Positions 42,369 to 50,861 of a DNA stretch of 50,861 bases are shown here, in pieces. The notes under the pieces are model-generated. The model was not told the DNA's origin and made no database searches. It saw nothing but the letters and a program-made list of their open reading frames with translations. This DNA is from Mycobacterium sp. 852013-50091_SCH5140682. GTDB lineage: Bacteria > Actinomycetota > Actinomycetes > Mycobacteriales > Mycobacteriaceae. The first letter of the stretch is position 1. Each line of letters starts with the position of its first letter. Location of the stretch: contig NZ_LZTB01000129.1 of assembly GCF_001665685.1 (NCBI RefSeq), positions 1 to 50,861 on the forward strand, given 5' to 3'. The position numbers were made by a program, and so were the translations under genes.

Positions 42369-44732
42369 ATGCAACAGTCACGAACCCATCTGCCCATACC
42401 GAGTGCCCCGCGCACCGGGTTGATCACCTATGACGCGAAAGATCCCGACACGTCCTACCCGCCGATCGAGCAGGTCCGGCCACCCGCGGGCGCCCCGAAC
42501 GTGCTGCTGATCCTGCTCGACGATGTGGGTTTCGGCGCCTCCAGCGCGTTCGGCGGACCGTGTGCGACCCCGACCGCGGAGCGGCTGGCGACAGACGGGT
42601 TGAAGTACAACCGTTTTCACACCACGGCGCTGTGTTCACCGACCCGCCAGGCGTTGCTGACCGGGCGCAATCACCACTCGGCGGGGATGGGCGGCATCAC
42701 CGAGATCGCCACCGGCGCACCCGGTTACAGCTCGGTGCTGCCCAACACCATGTCGCCGATCGCGCGGACGCTCAAGCTCAACGGGTACAACACCGCCCAG
42801 TTCGGCAAGTGTCACGAGGTGCCGGTCTGGGAGACCAGCCCGGTGGGTCCGTTCGACGCCTGGCCCAGCGCTGGTGGGGGATTCGAGTACTTCTACGGCT
42901 TCCTCGGCGGGGAGGCCAACCAGTGGTACCCGACCCTGTTCGAGGGCACCACCCCGATCGAGGTGACCCGCACCCCCGAGCAGGGCTATCACTTCATGGA
43001 GGACATGACCGACAAGGCGATCGGCTGGATCGGCCAGCAGAAGGCGCTGGCTCCGGATAAGCCGTTCTTCGTGTACTTCGCCCCCGGGGCGACCCATGCG
43101 CCGCACCACGTGCCGGCGGAGTGGGCCGACAAGTACAAGGGCACCTTCGACGCGGGCTGGGATGCGCTGCGGGAGCAGACCTTCGCCCGGCAGAAGGACC
43201 TCGGGGTGATCCCCCCGGAGGCGGTGCTGACCGCACGGCACGCCGAGATCCCGGCGTGGGATGAGATGCCTGAGGAGCTCAAGCCGGTGCTGCGCCGGCA
43301 GATGGAGGTCTATGCCGGGTTCCTGGAGTACACCGACCACCACGTCGGCCGGCTGGTGGACAGCCTGCAACGGCTCGGGGTGCTCGATGACACCCTGGTG
43401 TACTACATCATCGGCGATAACGGCGCCTCAGCCGAGGGCACGCCGCACGGCACGTTCAACGAGATGCTGCCGTTCAACGGCATGGCGGCGCTGGAGACGC
43501 CGCAGTTCATGATCGACCGGCTCGACCAGTTCGGCGGGCCGCAGTCGTACAACCACTACGCGGTGGGGTGGGCGCACGCCATGGACACCCCGTATCAGTG
43601 GACCAAGCAGGTCGCCTCGCACTGGGGTGGCACCCGCAACGGCACGATCGTGCACTGGCCCAGCTCGATCACCGCCAAGGGTGAGATGCGCTGGCAGTTC
43701 CACCATGTCATCGATGTGGCCCCGACGATCTTGGAGGCGGCCGGGCTGCCGGAGCCGTTGTTCGTCAACGGTGTGCAGCAGCACCCCATCGAGGGCGTCA
43801 GCATGCTGTATTCGTTCAACGATGGCCAGGCGCCGGACCGTCACGAGACCCAGTACTTCGAGATGCTGGGGAACCGGGGCATCTATCACAAGGGTTGGAC
43901 CGCGGTGACCAAGCACGGCACACCGTGGCTGCTGGTGGGACAGGAAAAGCCCGCGTTCGACGACGACGTGTGGGAACTCTATGACACCCGCACCGATTGG
44001 ACTCAGGCCAAAGACCTGGCCAAGGAGATGCCCGAGAAGCTGCACGAGTTGCAGCGGTTGTGGTTGATCGAGGCCACCCGCTACAACGTGCTGCCGCTCG
44101 ACGACGACACCGCCAGCCGGATGAACTCCGACCTGGCGGGCCGTCCGGTGCTGGTCAAGGGCAACACGCAGCTGCTGTTCCCAGGGATGGGGCATCTGTC
44201 GGAGAACTGTGTGCTGAACATGAAGAACAAGTCGCACGCGGTGACCGCGCAGATCGAGGTGCCCGAGGCCGGGGCGGACGGGGTGATCATCGCCCAAGGC
44301 GCCAATATCGGCGGGTGGAGTTTGTACGCCCACGAAGGCAAGTTGAAGTACTGCTACAACCTGGGCGGCATCACGCATTTCTTCGTCGAGTCCGCCGACC
44401 GGCTGCCCGCGGGTGTTCATCAGGTGCGGATGGAGTTCGACTACGACGGCGGCGGGATGGGCAAGGGCGGCACCGTCACGCTCTACGTCGATGGTGAGCG
44501 GGTCGGTCAGGGGCGGGTGGAGGCCACCCTGGCGATCGTGTTCTCCGCCGATGACGGCTGCGATATCGGCCTCGACGGCGGCGCTGCGGTATCCCCGGAC
44601 TACTCACCCGGCAACAACGCGTTCAACGGCCGGGTGAAAGGCGTGCAGCTCGCCATCGCCGACGCCGCCGACGCCGCCGGGCACGTCGTCTCCCCGGAGG
44701 ATGCGCTGCGCGTGGCGATGGCCCGCCAGTAA
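42369..44732 (+). CDS. Arylsulfatase (AtsA-type)
   Basis: Alkaline-phosphatase-superfamily sulfatase of 787 residues that hydrolyses sulfate esters. The metal-binding Asp pair is in VLLILLDDVGFGASSAFGG; the formylglycine Cys89 is in ALCSPTRQALLTGRNHH (C-x-P-x-R), needing activation by a formylglycine-generating enzyme. Further family sites: THAPHHVPAEW and IIGDNGASAEG. A C-terminal domain of about 190 residues (after residue 600) is beta-rich and lectin-like. No signal peptide. Same length as M. tuberculosis AtsA (Rv0711), from memory. ATG 42369 has the ribosome site AGGAAAGG. An 82-base gap leads to a small secreted protein gene. Confidence 0.93.
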   Translation: MQQSRTHLPIPSAPRTGLITYDAKDPDTSYPPIEQVRPPAGAPNVLLILLDDVGFGASSAFGGPCATPTAERLATDGLKYNRFHTTALCSPTRQALLTGRNHHSAGMGGITEIATGAPGYSSVLPNTMSPIARTLKLNGYNTAQFGKCHEVPVWETSPVGPFDAWPSAGGGFEYFYGFLGGEANQWYPTLFEGTTPIEVTRTPEQGYHFMEDMTDKAIGWIGQQKALAPDKPFFVYFAPGATHAPHHVPAEWADKYKGTFDAGWDALREQTFARQKDLGVIPPEAVLTARHAEIPAWDEMPEELKPVLRRQMEVYAGFLEYTDHHVGRLVDSLQRLGVLDDTLVYYIIGDNGASAEGTPHGTFNEMLPFNGMAALETPQFMIDRLDQFGGPQSYNHYAVGWAHAMDTPYQWTKQVASHWGGTRNGTIVHWPSSITAKGEMRWQFHHVIDVAPTILEAAGLPEPLFVNGVQQHPIEGVSMLYSFNDGQAPDRHETQYFEMLGNRGIYHKGWTAVTKHGTPWLLVGQEKPAFDDDVWELYDTRTDWTQAKDLAKEMPEKLHELQRLWLIEATRYNVLPLDDDTASRMNSDLAGRPVLVKGNTQLLFPGMGHLSENCVLNMKNKSHAVTAQIEVPEAGADGVIIAQGANIGGWSLYAHEGKLKYCYNLGGITHFFVESADRLPAGVHQVRMEFDYDGGGMGKGGTVTLYVDGERVGQGRVEATLAIVFSADDGCDIGLDGGAAVSPDYSPGNNAFNGRVKGVQLAIADAADAAGHVVSPEDALRVAMARQ

Positions 44733-44814
44733 CCGCTGCCCCGAAACGGATAGAGCCCGGCGACCGAGGTAATCGTCGACACCACCGGCCACCCCTGACA
44801 ATCGAGGAGAACCC

Positions 44815-45093
44815 ATGAACAAACGCACCACCACACTGCTGGCCGCCGCGGCGCTGGTCGCCGCCCCGCTGGCCGTCGCTCCGGTCGTTGCAGCGCCCAC
44901 CGCGTCGGCGGACATCTGCGCCGGCGTGCATGGTCGCTTCGTCGGCGTCGGGGGATGCGGCGCCCCGATCGCTCGCGGCGTCGAAGCGGGTGCGGCGATC
45001 GCGGCCGCCGACCACCCCTACGTCTGGGGTGAAGTCCCCTGCTACACCGTCGAAGGGGTTCCGTACTACACCCCGCCCGGCGACCCCTGCTGA
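44815..45093 (+). CDS. Small cysteine-containing secreted protein
   Basis: Exported protein of 92 residues with ribosome site GAGGAGAA. Signal peptide about 1-32 (MNKRTTTLLAAAALVAAPLAVAP, cleavage after TASA). The mature part of about 60 residues has four cysteines (ICAGVHGRF, GGCGAP, VPCYTVEG, GDPC), fitting two disulfides, and ends in a Tyr/Pro-rich segment. No domain recognised. It follows the arylsulfatase on the same strand and may be cotranscribed. Confidence 0.75.
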   Translation: MNKRTTTLLAAAALVAAPLAVAPVVAAPTASADICAGVHGRFVGVGGCGAPIARGVEAGAAIAAADHPYVWGEVPCYTVEGVPYYTPPGDPC

Positions 45094-45174
45094 CGATCAG
45101 CGACTGAACTCACCGCGGTGCGGCACAGATCCCGTGCCGGACACGTAGATATAGAGGCGGCCGCGTTCGAGGCG

Positions 45175-45552
45175 TTACGCCGCGACGGCCCACACGGAGG
45201 GAAACGGATGAAGTGGGGTTGCCCCTTGATGGTGAACACCTGACTGGTGGGACTGCAGGTCTTCAACGGGCAAGGCGTCGGCCATGTAAGCTTCGATGAG
45301 TTTGGTTTTTTGCCGTTCCAGTTGGATCAGACGTGTGCGTCGTTCGGCTGCGAGCTTTTCTTGTTCGCGGAGCAGCAGCTCGAAATCGGTGATGGCACCA
45401 GCTTCAATATCGTCCAACGTTTTCGGGGCGGGTATACGACCAATGCTGGCGATCTTCTTGTCGATGGCCTGGCTGAACGGTTGGGGTTCACTGTCGTTGA
45501 CACATTCGAACTGTGGGGCGCAGAGCGGACGCTTGCGGCTGCAAGGCCCCAT
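45175..45552 (-). pseudogene. Serine-recombinase C-terminal remnant
   Basis: Open frame of 125 residues rich in charged helix: DIEAGAITDFELLLREQEKLAAERRTRLIQLERQKTKLIEAYMADALPVEDL. This is the coiled-coil motif I know from the C-terminal part of large serine integrases, and the preceding GPCSRKRPLCAPQFEC could be a remnant of their zinc ribbon. The catalytic N-terminal half is absent, and the sequence after VEDL no longer fits. Treated as a relic. Coding-like helix alone is weak evidence, so another coiled-coil protein is possible. Confidence 0.55.
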
Positions 45553-45696
45553 GGGTTCGGTGGTAGGTGAGATGCCATAGCAGACGCCTGGCAGGTTGGT
45601 TGCGGGTTTAGATTGCTACGACGAAAGGCGGCGCGGCGTCGGAACATTGCCTTGCCGACCGTCGCACACATCGGGAGCCTCACCGCTGGGCTAGGA

Positions 45697-45969
45697 CTAT
45701 TCCGCCGATGTCCTGGTTTGGTGCAATACGGCGAACGACTCCTTAGGAGTTCTGCGGCCAGTGTCCCAAACCTCGCGCGCCTGCTCCGGAGATATATAGG
45801 ACGCGAAGAAGAGAACTGACAGGTCGCTACCGGCTAGCACTGACCCCAAGCCACGGATATTGCTGTACGTGCACATGATGTCGTCTCGAATGTCGTACGC
45901 GTTGTCAGCGGCAGCCTGCGGGTCCATGTCGAGTAGCTCAGCGGCAAGGGCGATTTGGTCCTGCTTCAC
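45697..45969 (-). CDS. Small hypothetical protein
   Basis: Protein of 90 residues, GTG start at 45969 overlapping the stop of the truncated response regulator by 4 bases (GTGA); an in-frame start further upstream (46011) is possible. Sequence: KQDQIALAAELLDMDPQAAADNAYDIRDDIMCTYSNIRGLGSVLAG and FASYISPEQAREVWDTGRRTP. Acidic and probably helical, with no signal peptide or known motif. Whether it is expressed is unknown; it begins exactly at the break in the regulator. Confidence 0.5.
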   Translation of the reverse strand: MKQDQIALAAELLDMDPQAAADNAYDIRDDIMCTYSNIRGLGSVLAGSDLSVLFFASYISPEQAREVWDTGRRTPKESFAVLHQTRTSAE

Positions 45970-46223
45970 TTCGGAACCCCCATGTCCCAACTCGTCACCG
46001 CAGGCGTCCACACCTGATGCGCCCGAAGGTGTTCGAGCACCTGGTAGCCGCTGAGCCCTGGCAGCATGATGTCGAGGATCACCGCGTCGAACGAGTTGGC
46101 GGTGGCTTGGCGCAGCCCGTTGGGGCCGGTGGCCGCCAGTGCCACGGCAAAGCCTTCAGCGCCCAGCCCTTTGGCCAGCGAACCCGCTAGTAACGGTTCG
46201 TCTTCGACGATCAGGACTTTCAT
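45966..46223 (-). pseudogene. Truncated response regulator (receiver fragment)
   Basis: The first 76 residues are a receiver domain: MKVLIVEDEPLLAGSLAKGLG, phosphoacceptor Asp in AVILDIMLPGLSGYQVLEHLR. The frame ends after HQVWTPAVTSWDMGVPK; beyond the third helix the conserved switch Thr, Lys and the whole DNA-binding domain are missing. The last residues after TPAV are foreign sequence. No kinase gene lies beside it. Remnant of a two-component system cut by a deletion or insertion. Confidence 0.8.
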
Positions 46224-46394
46224 GGCATCTGCTCCCGGTTATCGCGTCACGGTGGCGTGCACGGCTCCTACTTGTTCACGGTGACAGGGGCGCACCGTGA
46301 GAACACTGAGTTTCGGTCACCGCGGGCTGCTACTGACACGGTCGGTCCGTGGTCGACGGGTTCGCAGCATCATCGAATCGTCCTGCGGTCCCTG

Positions 46395-47039
46395 CTAGTT
46401 CATGTTCCAGGGTTCGCCGTAGGTGGTGACGCTGTCACCGGTGGAGGCGATCAGGCGGGCGAACGGACGCAGCAGCACGCCGCCGGCCGCGCCGGTCACG
46501 GTGCCATGGGCGTTGGAGACGGCCACGCCGCCGGCCGGGCCCTTGACGTCGACGGAGAAGGTGGCGACTTCCTGGATGCCCGGGCCGTTACCCAGGTCGG
46601 CCGAGATCGACACCCCGGGGAACAGGTTCGGGGTGATGACCGAGCCCAGCGGGTTGAAGCCGGCCGAGAGCGGGTTGATGTTGGTGTCGTCGAGCAGGAT
46701 GTTGGGGGTGGTGTAGCTGAAGTTGATGCCCACACCGAGTGACCAGGGGAAGCCGATCTGGTAGCCGAGTTCCAGGGTGCCGGCGAAGTCGGCGGCGCCG
46801 GGGCCTTCGACGTGGTATTTGGCGCGACCGGAGTGGAACCACTCGCGGGTCAGGCGGTTGCGGTCCAGGGGGAACACGCCGTTGAGGAATGTGTCCCACT
46901 GCTGGACGGTGAGGGTGCGGTCCTGGCCGTCGACCAGGCTCAGCTCATTGTCCAGGCCAGCGTGCGCGGTACCCGCCCCGACGAGCATCGCCGCCATCGC
47001 GGTGACGAATGCGAACACGGTCCGAACGATGACTGTCAT
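46395..47039 (-). CDS. MspA-family outer-membrane porin
   Basis: Octameric mycomembrane porin protein of 214 residues; 27-residue signal peptide ending GTAHA, mature part of 187 beginning GLDNELSLVDGQDR. Very close to M. smegmatis MspA over most of its length (WDTFLNGVFPLDRNRL, GYQIGFPWSLGVGINFSY, EVATFSVDV, the ending GDSVTTYGEPWNMN). The constriction loop keeps Asp90 and Asp91 but has Asn at position 93, and the segment up to SVITP is three residues longer (TNINPLSAGFNPLG). It imports small hydrophilic nutrients. ATG 47039 has the ribosome site AGGGAGACC. Confidence 0.95.
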   Translation of the reverse strand: MTVIVRTVFAFVTAMAAMLVGAGTAHAGLDNELSLVDGQDRTLTVQQWDTFLNGVFPLDRNRLTREWFHSGRAKYHVEGPGAADFAGTLELGYQIGFPWSLGVGINFSYTTPNILLDDTNINPLSAGFNPLGSVITPNLFPGVSISADLGNGPGIQEVATFSVDVKGPAGGVAVSNAHGTVTGAAGGVLLRPFARLIASTGDSVTTYGEPWNMN

Positions 47040-47622
47040 GGTCTCCCTGGCTCTCACCCCGACAACACGGCCTGCGCGACAAGTACGCCGCACAGGGGAT
47101 CAGAGTGTGGCACCGGCCAGCTGAACGGACGCTGAGATAAACATCGAAACAGCTACTCGCACAATACTTCCAGTGGGCGCTCAGTGCCGTCACAGCCGCG
47201 ATCGGTGATTTCGCAGAACTCGGTACCCGCCATTTTGTCGAGTCGACTATCCCGTATGCCCTGCCGGTCACGTGCACTACGATGCGCCCCACGGCGAGCA
47301 TGATGTCGGGCTATCAGACTGCTTGGGCCGGACAAGCCCTTTGCCGGTGCCGCTCATGTGGCTCAATCAGAGCCGTCGACGACGCGCTGATTACGTTGCA
47401 GTAAGCCGTAATTGGCAACGCATCATGGCGCCGTGGCTGTAAACAGTGCTGCGCCGAGACGCTGTTCTAATGCTTCTTGTTGGTCTGGTCGGCTGCGGCC
47501 TGTGCCTGGTCCTGTGCGGCTTGCCGCTGCGCCAGTCGGCCACCAGTGGACTACCAGTGCGCTGTGCCATCTTTTCGGGACGAGGACGCCCGAGCGGGCA
47601 TCCCGGATGAAGAGGAGTCGTT
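47040..47622. other. Gene-free stretch between mspA-like porin and hemerythrin genes
   Basis: About 580 bases with no gene I can support. The part next to 47039 should be the porin promoter and long leader, as known for mspA. TGTCGAGTCGAC-like palindromic sequence lies near 47238-47249. On the minus strand around 47460-47560 a short run LAQRQAAQDQAQAAADQTNKKH followed by a stop looks like the tail of a lost gene. Confidence 0.4.
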
Positions 47623-48357
47623 GTGACCGTGTTGCTGCCGGGCCAGGCCGCCGCCCCTGTGGGCCCCGCTGACCTGCGGATGATGTACGTGATGCACTAC
47701 GGATTCCGGCGCGATCTGACGCATTTCTGTGTCGCTGCCCGCCGCACGCCGATCGCCGACGGGCGCACCTGGCGCGCGCTGCTGGCACGCTGGGACCTGC
47801 TGTCCACCGTGTTGCACGATCATCATCGCAAGGAGGACGTGGTCATCTGGCCACTGCTGCGCGAACGAGCCGAAGCCGATCACGATGCCGACGCACTCGC
47901 GGTTCTCGACGCCATGGACACCGAACATGACCAGATCGACCCACTACTGATCCGGGTGCGCGCCGGCCTGGAGGCGATGACGATCGGCACCGCCACAGCC
48001 GACCGAGAGAGGCTGATTGTGGTCCTCGACGAGGCATACACCTGCCTGACCCGGCATCTCTCGCACGAGGAGCGCGACGCCAACGCGGTGCTGCAGGCGC
48101 GGATCAGGCGGGAGGAATGGGACCACCTCGAACGCACGCAGCTGCGGGGCGGCATGAGTGCCCGCGAACTCACCCAGATGCTGCCCTGGGCCTTCAAGGA
48201 CCTTCCCGAGCCGTTGGCCTCCGAACTGCTCTCTGAGGCACCGTTGCCGCTGCGGGCGATGCTGCGGATGGGTAGGCGCCGTTTTCATCGACTCGACGAA
48301 GCCGCGTTCGCCGCGGTGCCGGCCGGCACGACCGTGGGCACGACCTTGGTGCGCTGA
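47623..48357 (+). CDS. Hemerythrin-domain protein
   Basis: Cytoplasmic protein of 244 residues, GTG start with ribosome site GAGGAG. The first 155 residues form a hemerythrin four-helix bundle with the di-iron ligands: His25 (YVMHYGFRRDL), His67/His68 and Glu71 (LHDHHRKEDVVIWPLL), His102 and Asp103 (DTEHDQIDP), His145/His148 and Glu149 (RHLSHEERDANAV). The rest (DLPEPLASELLSEAPLPLRAMLRMGRRRFHRLDEA) is helical, as in mycobacterial hemerythrin-like proteins linked to oxygen, peroxide or NO responses. Converges with the AAA regulator. Confidence 0.85.
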   Translation: MTVLLPGQAAAPVGPADLRMMYVMHYGFRRDLTHFCVAARRTPIADGRTWRALLARWDLLSTVLHDHHRKEDVVIWPLLRERAEADHDADALAVLDAMDTEHDQIDPLLIRVRAGLEAMTIGTATADRERLIVVLDEAYTCLTRHLSHEERDANAVLQARIRREEWDHLERTQLRGGMSARELTQMLPWAFKDLPEPLASELLSEAPLPLRAMLRMGRRRFHRLDEAAFAAVPAGTTVGTTLVR

Positions 48358-48381
48358 GCGGATGGTGGTATCCGGGTCCGT

Positions 48382-50821
48382 TCAAAAGCCATGCCGGGTG
48401 CGGAGCCCGGTGAGGTGTGCTTCGACGCGGCCGAGTCCCCAGCGGCGGGCTTGGTCGGCCGCCGCGTCCGCATATGCGGCTGCCGCCGCGGCATCCCCGG
48501 TGACGGCGGCGCCGCAGGCCAGGAACAGGTCCACCGGGCCGATCGCCGATGCGGTACCTGCGCTCGCCATCCGTCCCGAGTAGTCCCGCAGGTAGCGATA
48601 GGCGTCGACGGCGAGATCCGGCCGGTCGAGGTCCAGCGCGATCTCGCAGCTCATCGCGGCGAATGCGGATCCGAGGTAGGTGTGGCGCTCGGTGGGCAGC
48701 GGATGGGAGTCGACGAAGACCGCTGCCCGGTCCCGTTCGCCGGCGCGCAGCAGCACCAGTGCCACCGTCGATGCGCTCGGGATGCGGCTGTCCCGGAGGA
48801 ACACGTCGAGCACCGGCAGCAACGCCGGTGCCCGGCCGAAGTGCAGTGCCACCACCGCGGCCGCTGCCTGGGCAGCCTCGAGAACGTTGGGGGTGCGCAC
48901 TTCGACGGCGAGTTCGTGCAGCCGTTGCACCGACGCGGCTGCGGCAGCGTCGTCGCCGGCCATCGCGTGCCAGGGCGCGGCGACGGTGTGCAGCACCACC
49001 TCTGCGGTGCCGAGCCCGGCCGAGCGCAGCCGACTGGTCAGCGCCCGGATACCGGATCGCACCGCATCTGCGTCGCCGGACTCGTTGGCGAGGCCGGTGG
49101 CCAACGTCGCGACCATCATCTCCAACCGCGGATCACCCAGGATGTCGACGTCCGCGCGGGCGAGCCGCAGGTACTCGGCCCGGTCTGCCGCGGTGTCCGG
49201 CCGGAACCGCGCCACATACGCGCCGAGCTGCACCGACACCCGGACCCTCGGGTCGTCGATCGGGCGCGCTGCGGCGAGGGCCTCAGTGACCAGGGCGTCG
49301 ATCCGGGCGGTGTCCCCGGAGTAGAACAGCTCCATGGCCAGGGTGAGCAGCGCCCGGCTGCGCACCGCGGCCCGGTGGGGCGGCACGTGCGGCAAAACCT
49401 CGGTGAGCGCGTCCACCACGGGGGCGTGCACTTCGCCGTAGGGCCTGACCTGCCACAGGGCACCGTCGAGGTTCGCCGACAGGGTGCGGGCGGCCAGCTC
49501 CGCGGTGGCACTCCGGTCGGCCGGATCTCCGAGCCGCTCCACCAGCAGGGTCGCGGCGTCCACGCAGTCCGAGACGCCCTGCCAATCACCGGACCACCGG
49601 TGCGCGTCGGTGGTGAGCATGAGCAGCTCGTACCGTTCCCGTGCGGATGCCGAGCGATCGGTCTGTTGCAGGTCCAGTGCCAGCGTCAGATGCGCGGCTT
49701 CCTCGTCGTAGTGGGCACCGGCCCGCGCGTATTGCGCGGTCTCGACCAGGGTGCGCCAGCCGCTCCCTGAGTCCACCGACGCCGCGCAGCGCAGGTGGTG
49801 CTGCACCGACGCCCGCACGTCGGCCCGGGTCAGATCTCCCTGGGCAGCGGCCTGCGCCGCGCGTCGATGCAGGTCCGTGCGCACAGTGCCGGCGAGTGAT
49901 CGGTGGATCACCTCCTGCACGATCGCGTGCCCGAACCGCAAGCCGGTACCGGTGTCAGCCAGGATCCCGGCCCGGCGCGCCGGCTCGAGGAGTTCGGCTG
50001 TGCGGCCCGGTTCTGTGTTCGTCACCTCGGCGAGGTCAGCGGGTCGAAACGCCGCGCCGAGCACACTGGCCGCACGCAGTGCCTCCACCGTCGCGGCGGG
50101 AAGGGCCTCGACCCGATCCAGCACCACTTCGGCGAGGGTGCCGCTGGGCGTGCCTGCACTCTGCAGCAACTCCACCAGGTACAGCGCGTTCCCGCCGGTC
50201 CGGTTCCACAGCGCGTGTGCCCGGTCGTCGTCGATCCCGGTGCCGGCGACGACTTTCGCCAGCGATGCCACCGTGTCGACCGGAAGCGGACCCAACTCGA
50301 TCCGACAGCCCTGCCCTCGGGCGCAGACGCGCAGGAATCGCTGAACGTCGGAGCCGTCCGCCGGGGCGGGTCTGGTGGTGGCGATGACCAGGAGCCGCTG
50401 CTCGGTGAGCCGCTCGACCAACGCCGTGAGCGCACCGACCGTCACCGGGCCAGCCCAGTGCAGATCCTCGATGACCAGAGCAGTCGGCACCGTCGACGCG
50501 GACTCCGCCGCGATTCGGGCCGCCAGATCGCGCAGCGCGGCCTCCGAACCGGAGGTCAGCTCTTCGTAGACGAGCGTCGTCGGGCGACCGGAGATCCCGG
50601 CCAGCGCCTGCGCCAGTGGCCACAGTTGCGGTTCGTCGGCATCCCGGCAGCGCCCCACGCCGATCCGGAAGCCCAGTGCGGCAGCGTCTTCCGCGAACTC
50701 GACCAGTAGCCGGGTCTTCCCGGCACCGGGTTCGCCGACGAGGACGGCGACGCCGGGCATGCCCGTGACGGCGGCCTTCGCCTCGGCCCGCAGCCTGCTG
50801 AGTTCCGGGTCACGTCCCACC
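48382..50821 (-). CDS. Large AAA ATPase/TPR regulator, N-terminus beyond the contig
   Basis: Partial protein of at least 812 residues, missing its start. Opening sequence FVGRD-like (VGRDPELSRLRAEAKAAV), Walker A VLVGEPGAGKTRLLVEF, Walker B ALVIEDLHWAGPVTV, and sensor motif LLVIATTRPAP: a STAND-class AAA domain (residues 1-270 as seen). The remaining 540 residues are Ala-rich helical repeats of TPR type. The end (LGRVEAHLTGLRTRHGF) has no LuxR helix-turn-helix, so any DNA-binding or cyclase domain must be at the missing N-terminus. An apparent ATG start inside the Nextera sequence (MCIRDR) is an artefact. Confidence 0.85.
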
Positions 50822-50861
50822 CTGTCTCTTATACACATCTGACGCTGCCGACGATCGCATA
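50822..50861. other. Nextera adapter read-through at contig end
   Basis: Transposon mosaic end CTGTCTCTTATACACATCT (50822-50840), then GACGCTGCCGACGA (50841-50854) and the first seven bases of an i5 index (TCGCATA). Not genomic. Confidence 0.98.

Noticed and set aside
45121..45139. Hairpin CGGCAC/GTGCCG after the small secreted protein gene
   Set aside because: Only a 6-base stem with a 7-base loop and no T tract; too weak to call a terminator.
47423..47788. 121-codon minus-strand frame overlapping the hemerythrin gene start
   Set aside because: Arg/Ser-rich shadow without start signal; most of it lies antisense to the hemerythrin gene.
48382..50821. LuxR-family regulator
   Set aside because: AAA and TPR parts fit, but the C-terminus ends without a LuxR helix-turn-helix; the class cannot be decided without the missing N-terminus.
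39835..50821. CRISPR array or insertion sequence in the accessory region
   Set aside because: No regularly spaced repeats, no intact transposase and no paired terminal inverted repeats were found by reading.

Overview
This window is a whole assembled contig, not an internal slice. Both ends carry Illumina Nextera adapter sequence: poly-C, P7 remnant, an 8-base index and the transposon mosaic end at 1-121, and the mosaic end plus i5 side at 50822-50861. The genomic insert is about 122-50821. It is high-GC DNA from a rapidly growing mycobacterium of the Mycolicibacterium type. The evidence is the embC/embA/embB arabinosyltransferases, DprE1/DprE2, AftA, GlfT1, Bpa, an MspA porin, and furA-katG sitting between dprE1 and dprE2, an order I recall from M. 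smegmatis. It is not M. smegmatis mc2 155 itself, because residue numbering and gene content differ.

Layout. 192-3836: an OmpR-type two-component system, a secreted DUF6636-like protein, and a small gene pair ending in an RDD membrane protein. 3853-8175: a DUF4331 protein, then an iron-uptake operon made of a fused FTR1 permease/EfeO protein and a Tat-exported DyP peroxidase (EfeB), with an IdeR-like box in front. 8207-8266: a large hairpin terminator facing the emb genes. 8276-36912, minus strand, is the arabinogalactan factory. In transcription order it runs: Rv3779-like membrane protein, Bpa, Wzt, GlfT1, Wzm; then an accessory patch of small secreted proteins, an AhpD-like protein and a MocR regulator; then GtrA, DprE1, FurA, KatG, DprE2, AftA, EmbC, a three-gene insert, EmbA and EmbB. 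These genes make decaprenyl-phospho-arabinose, flip it, and build arabinan; Wzm/Wzt and GlfT1 serve the galactan part.

The most unusual piece is the three-gene insert between embC and embA (14850-17063). It encodes a Sec-exported protein with a C-terminal HNH-type nuclease motif (DHIIP), a cytoplasmic protein whose ribosome site contains the nuclease stop codon, and a proline-rich single-pass membrane protein. Its first part is clearly lower in GC than the emb genes. I read it as a likely secreted nuclease/immunity module lodged in an essential, drug-target operon. That function is inference.

37037-39815 is conserved core: Rv3778c-like and Rv3777-like genes and a MarR regulator. A tRNA-Ser(TGA) at 39835-39921 opens an accessory region that runs to the contig end. 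It holds a decayed tyrosine integrase, a frameshifted phoU, an arylsulfatase with a small secreted partner, a serine-recombinase remnant, a truncated response regulator, an MspA-type porin with an altered constriction loop, a hemerythrin-domain protein, and a large AAA/TPR regulator cut by the contig end.
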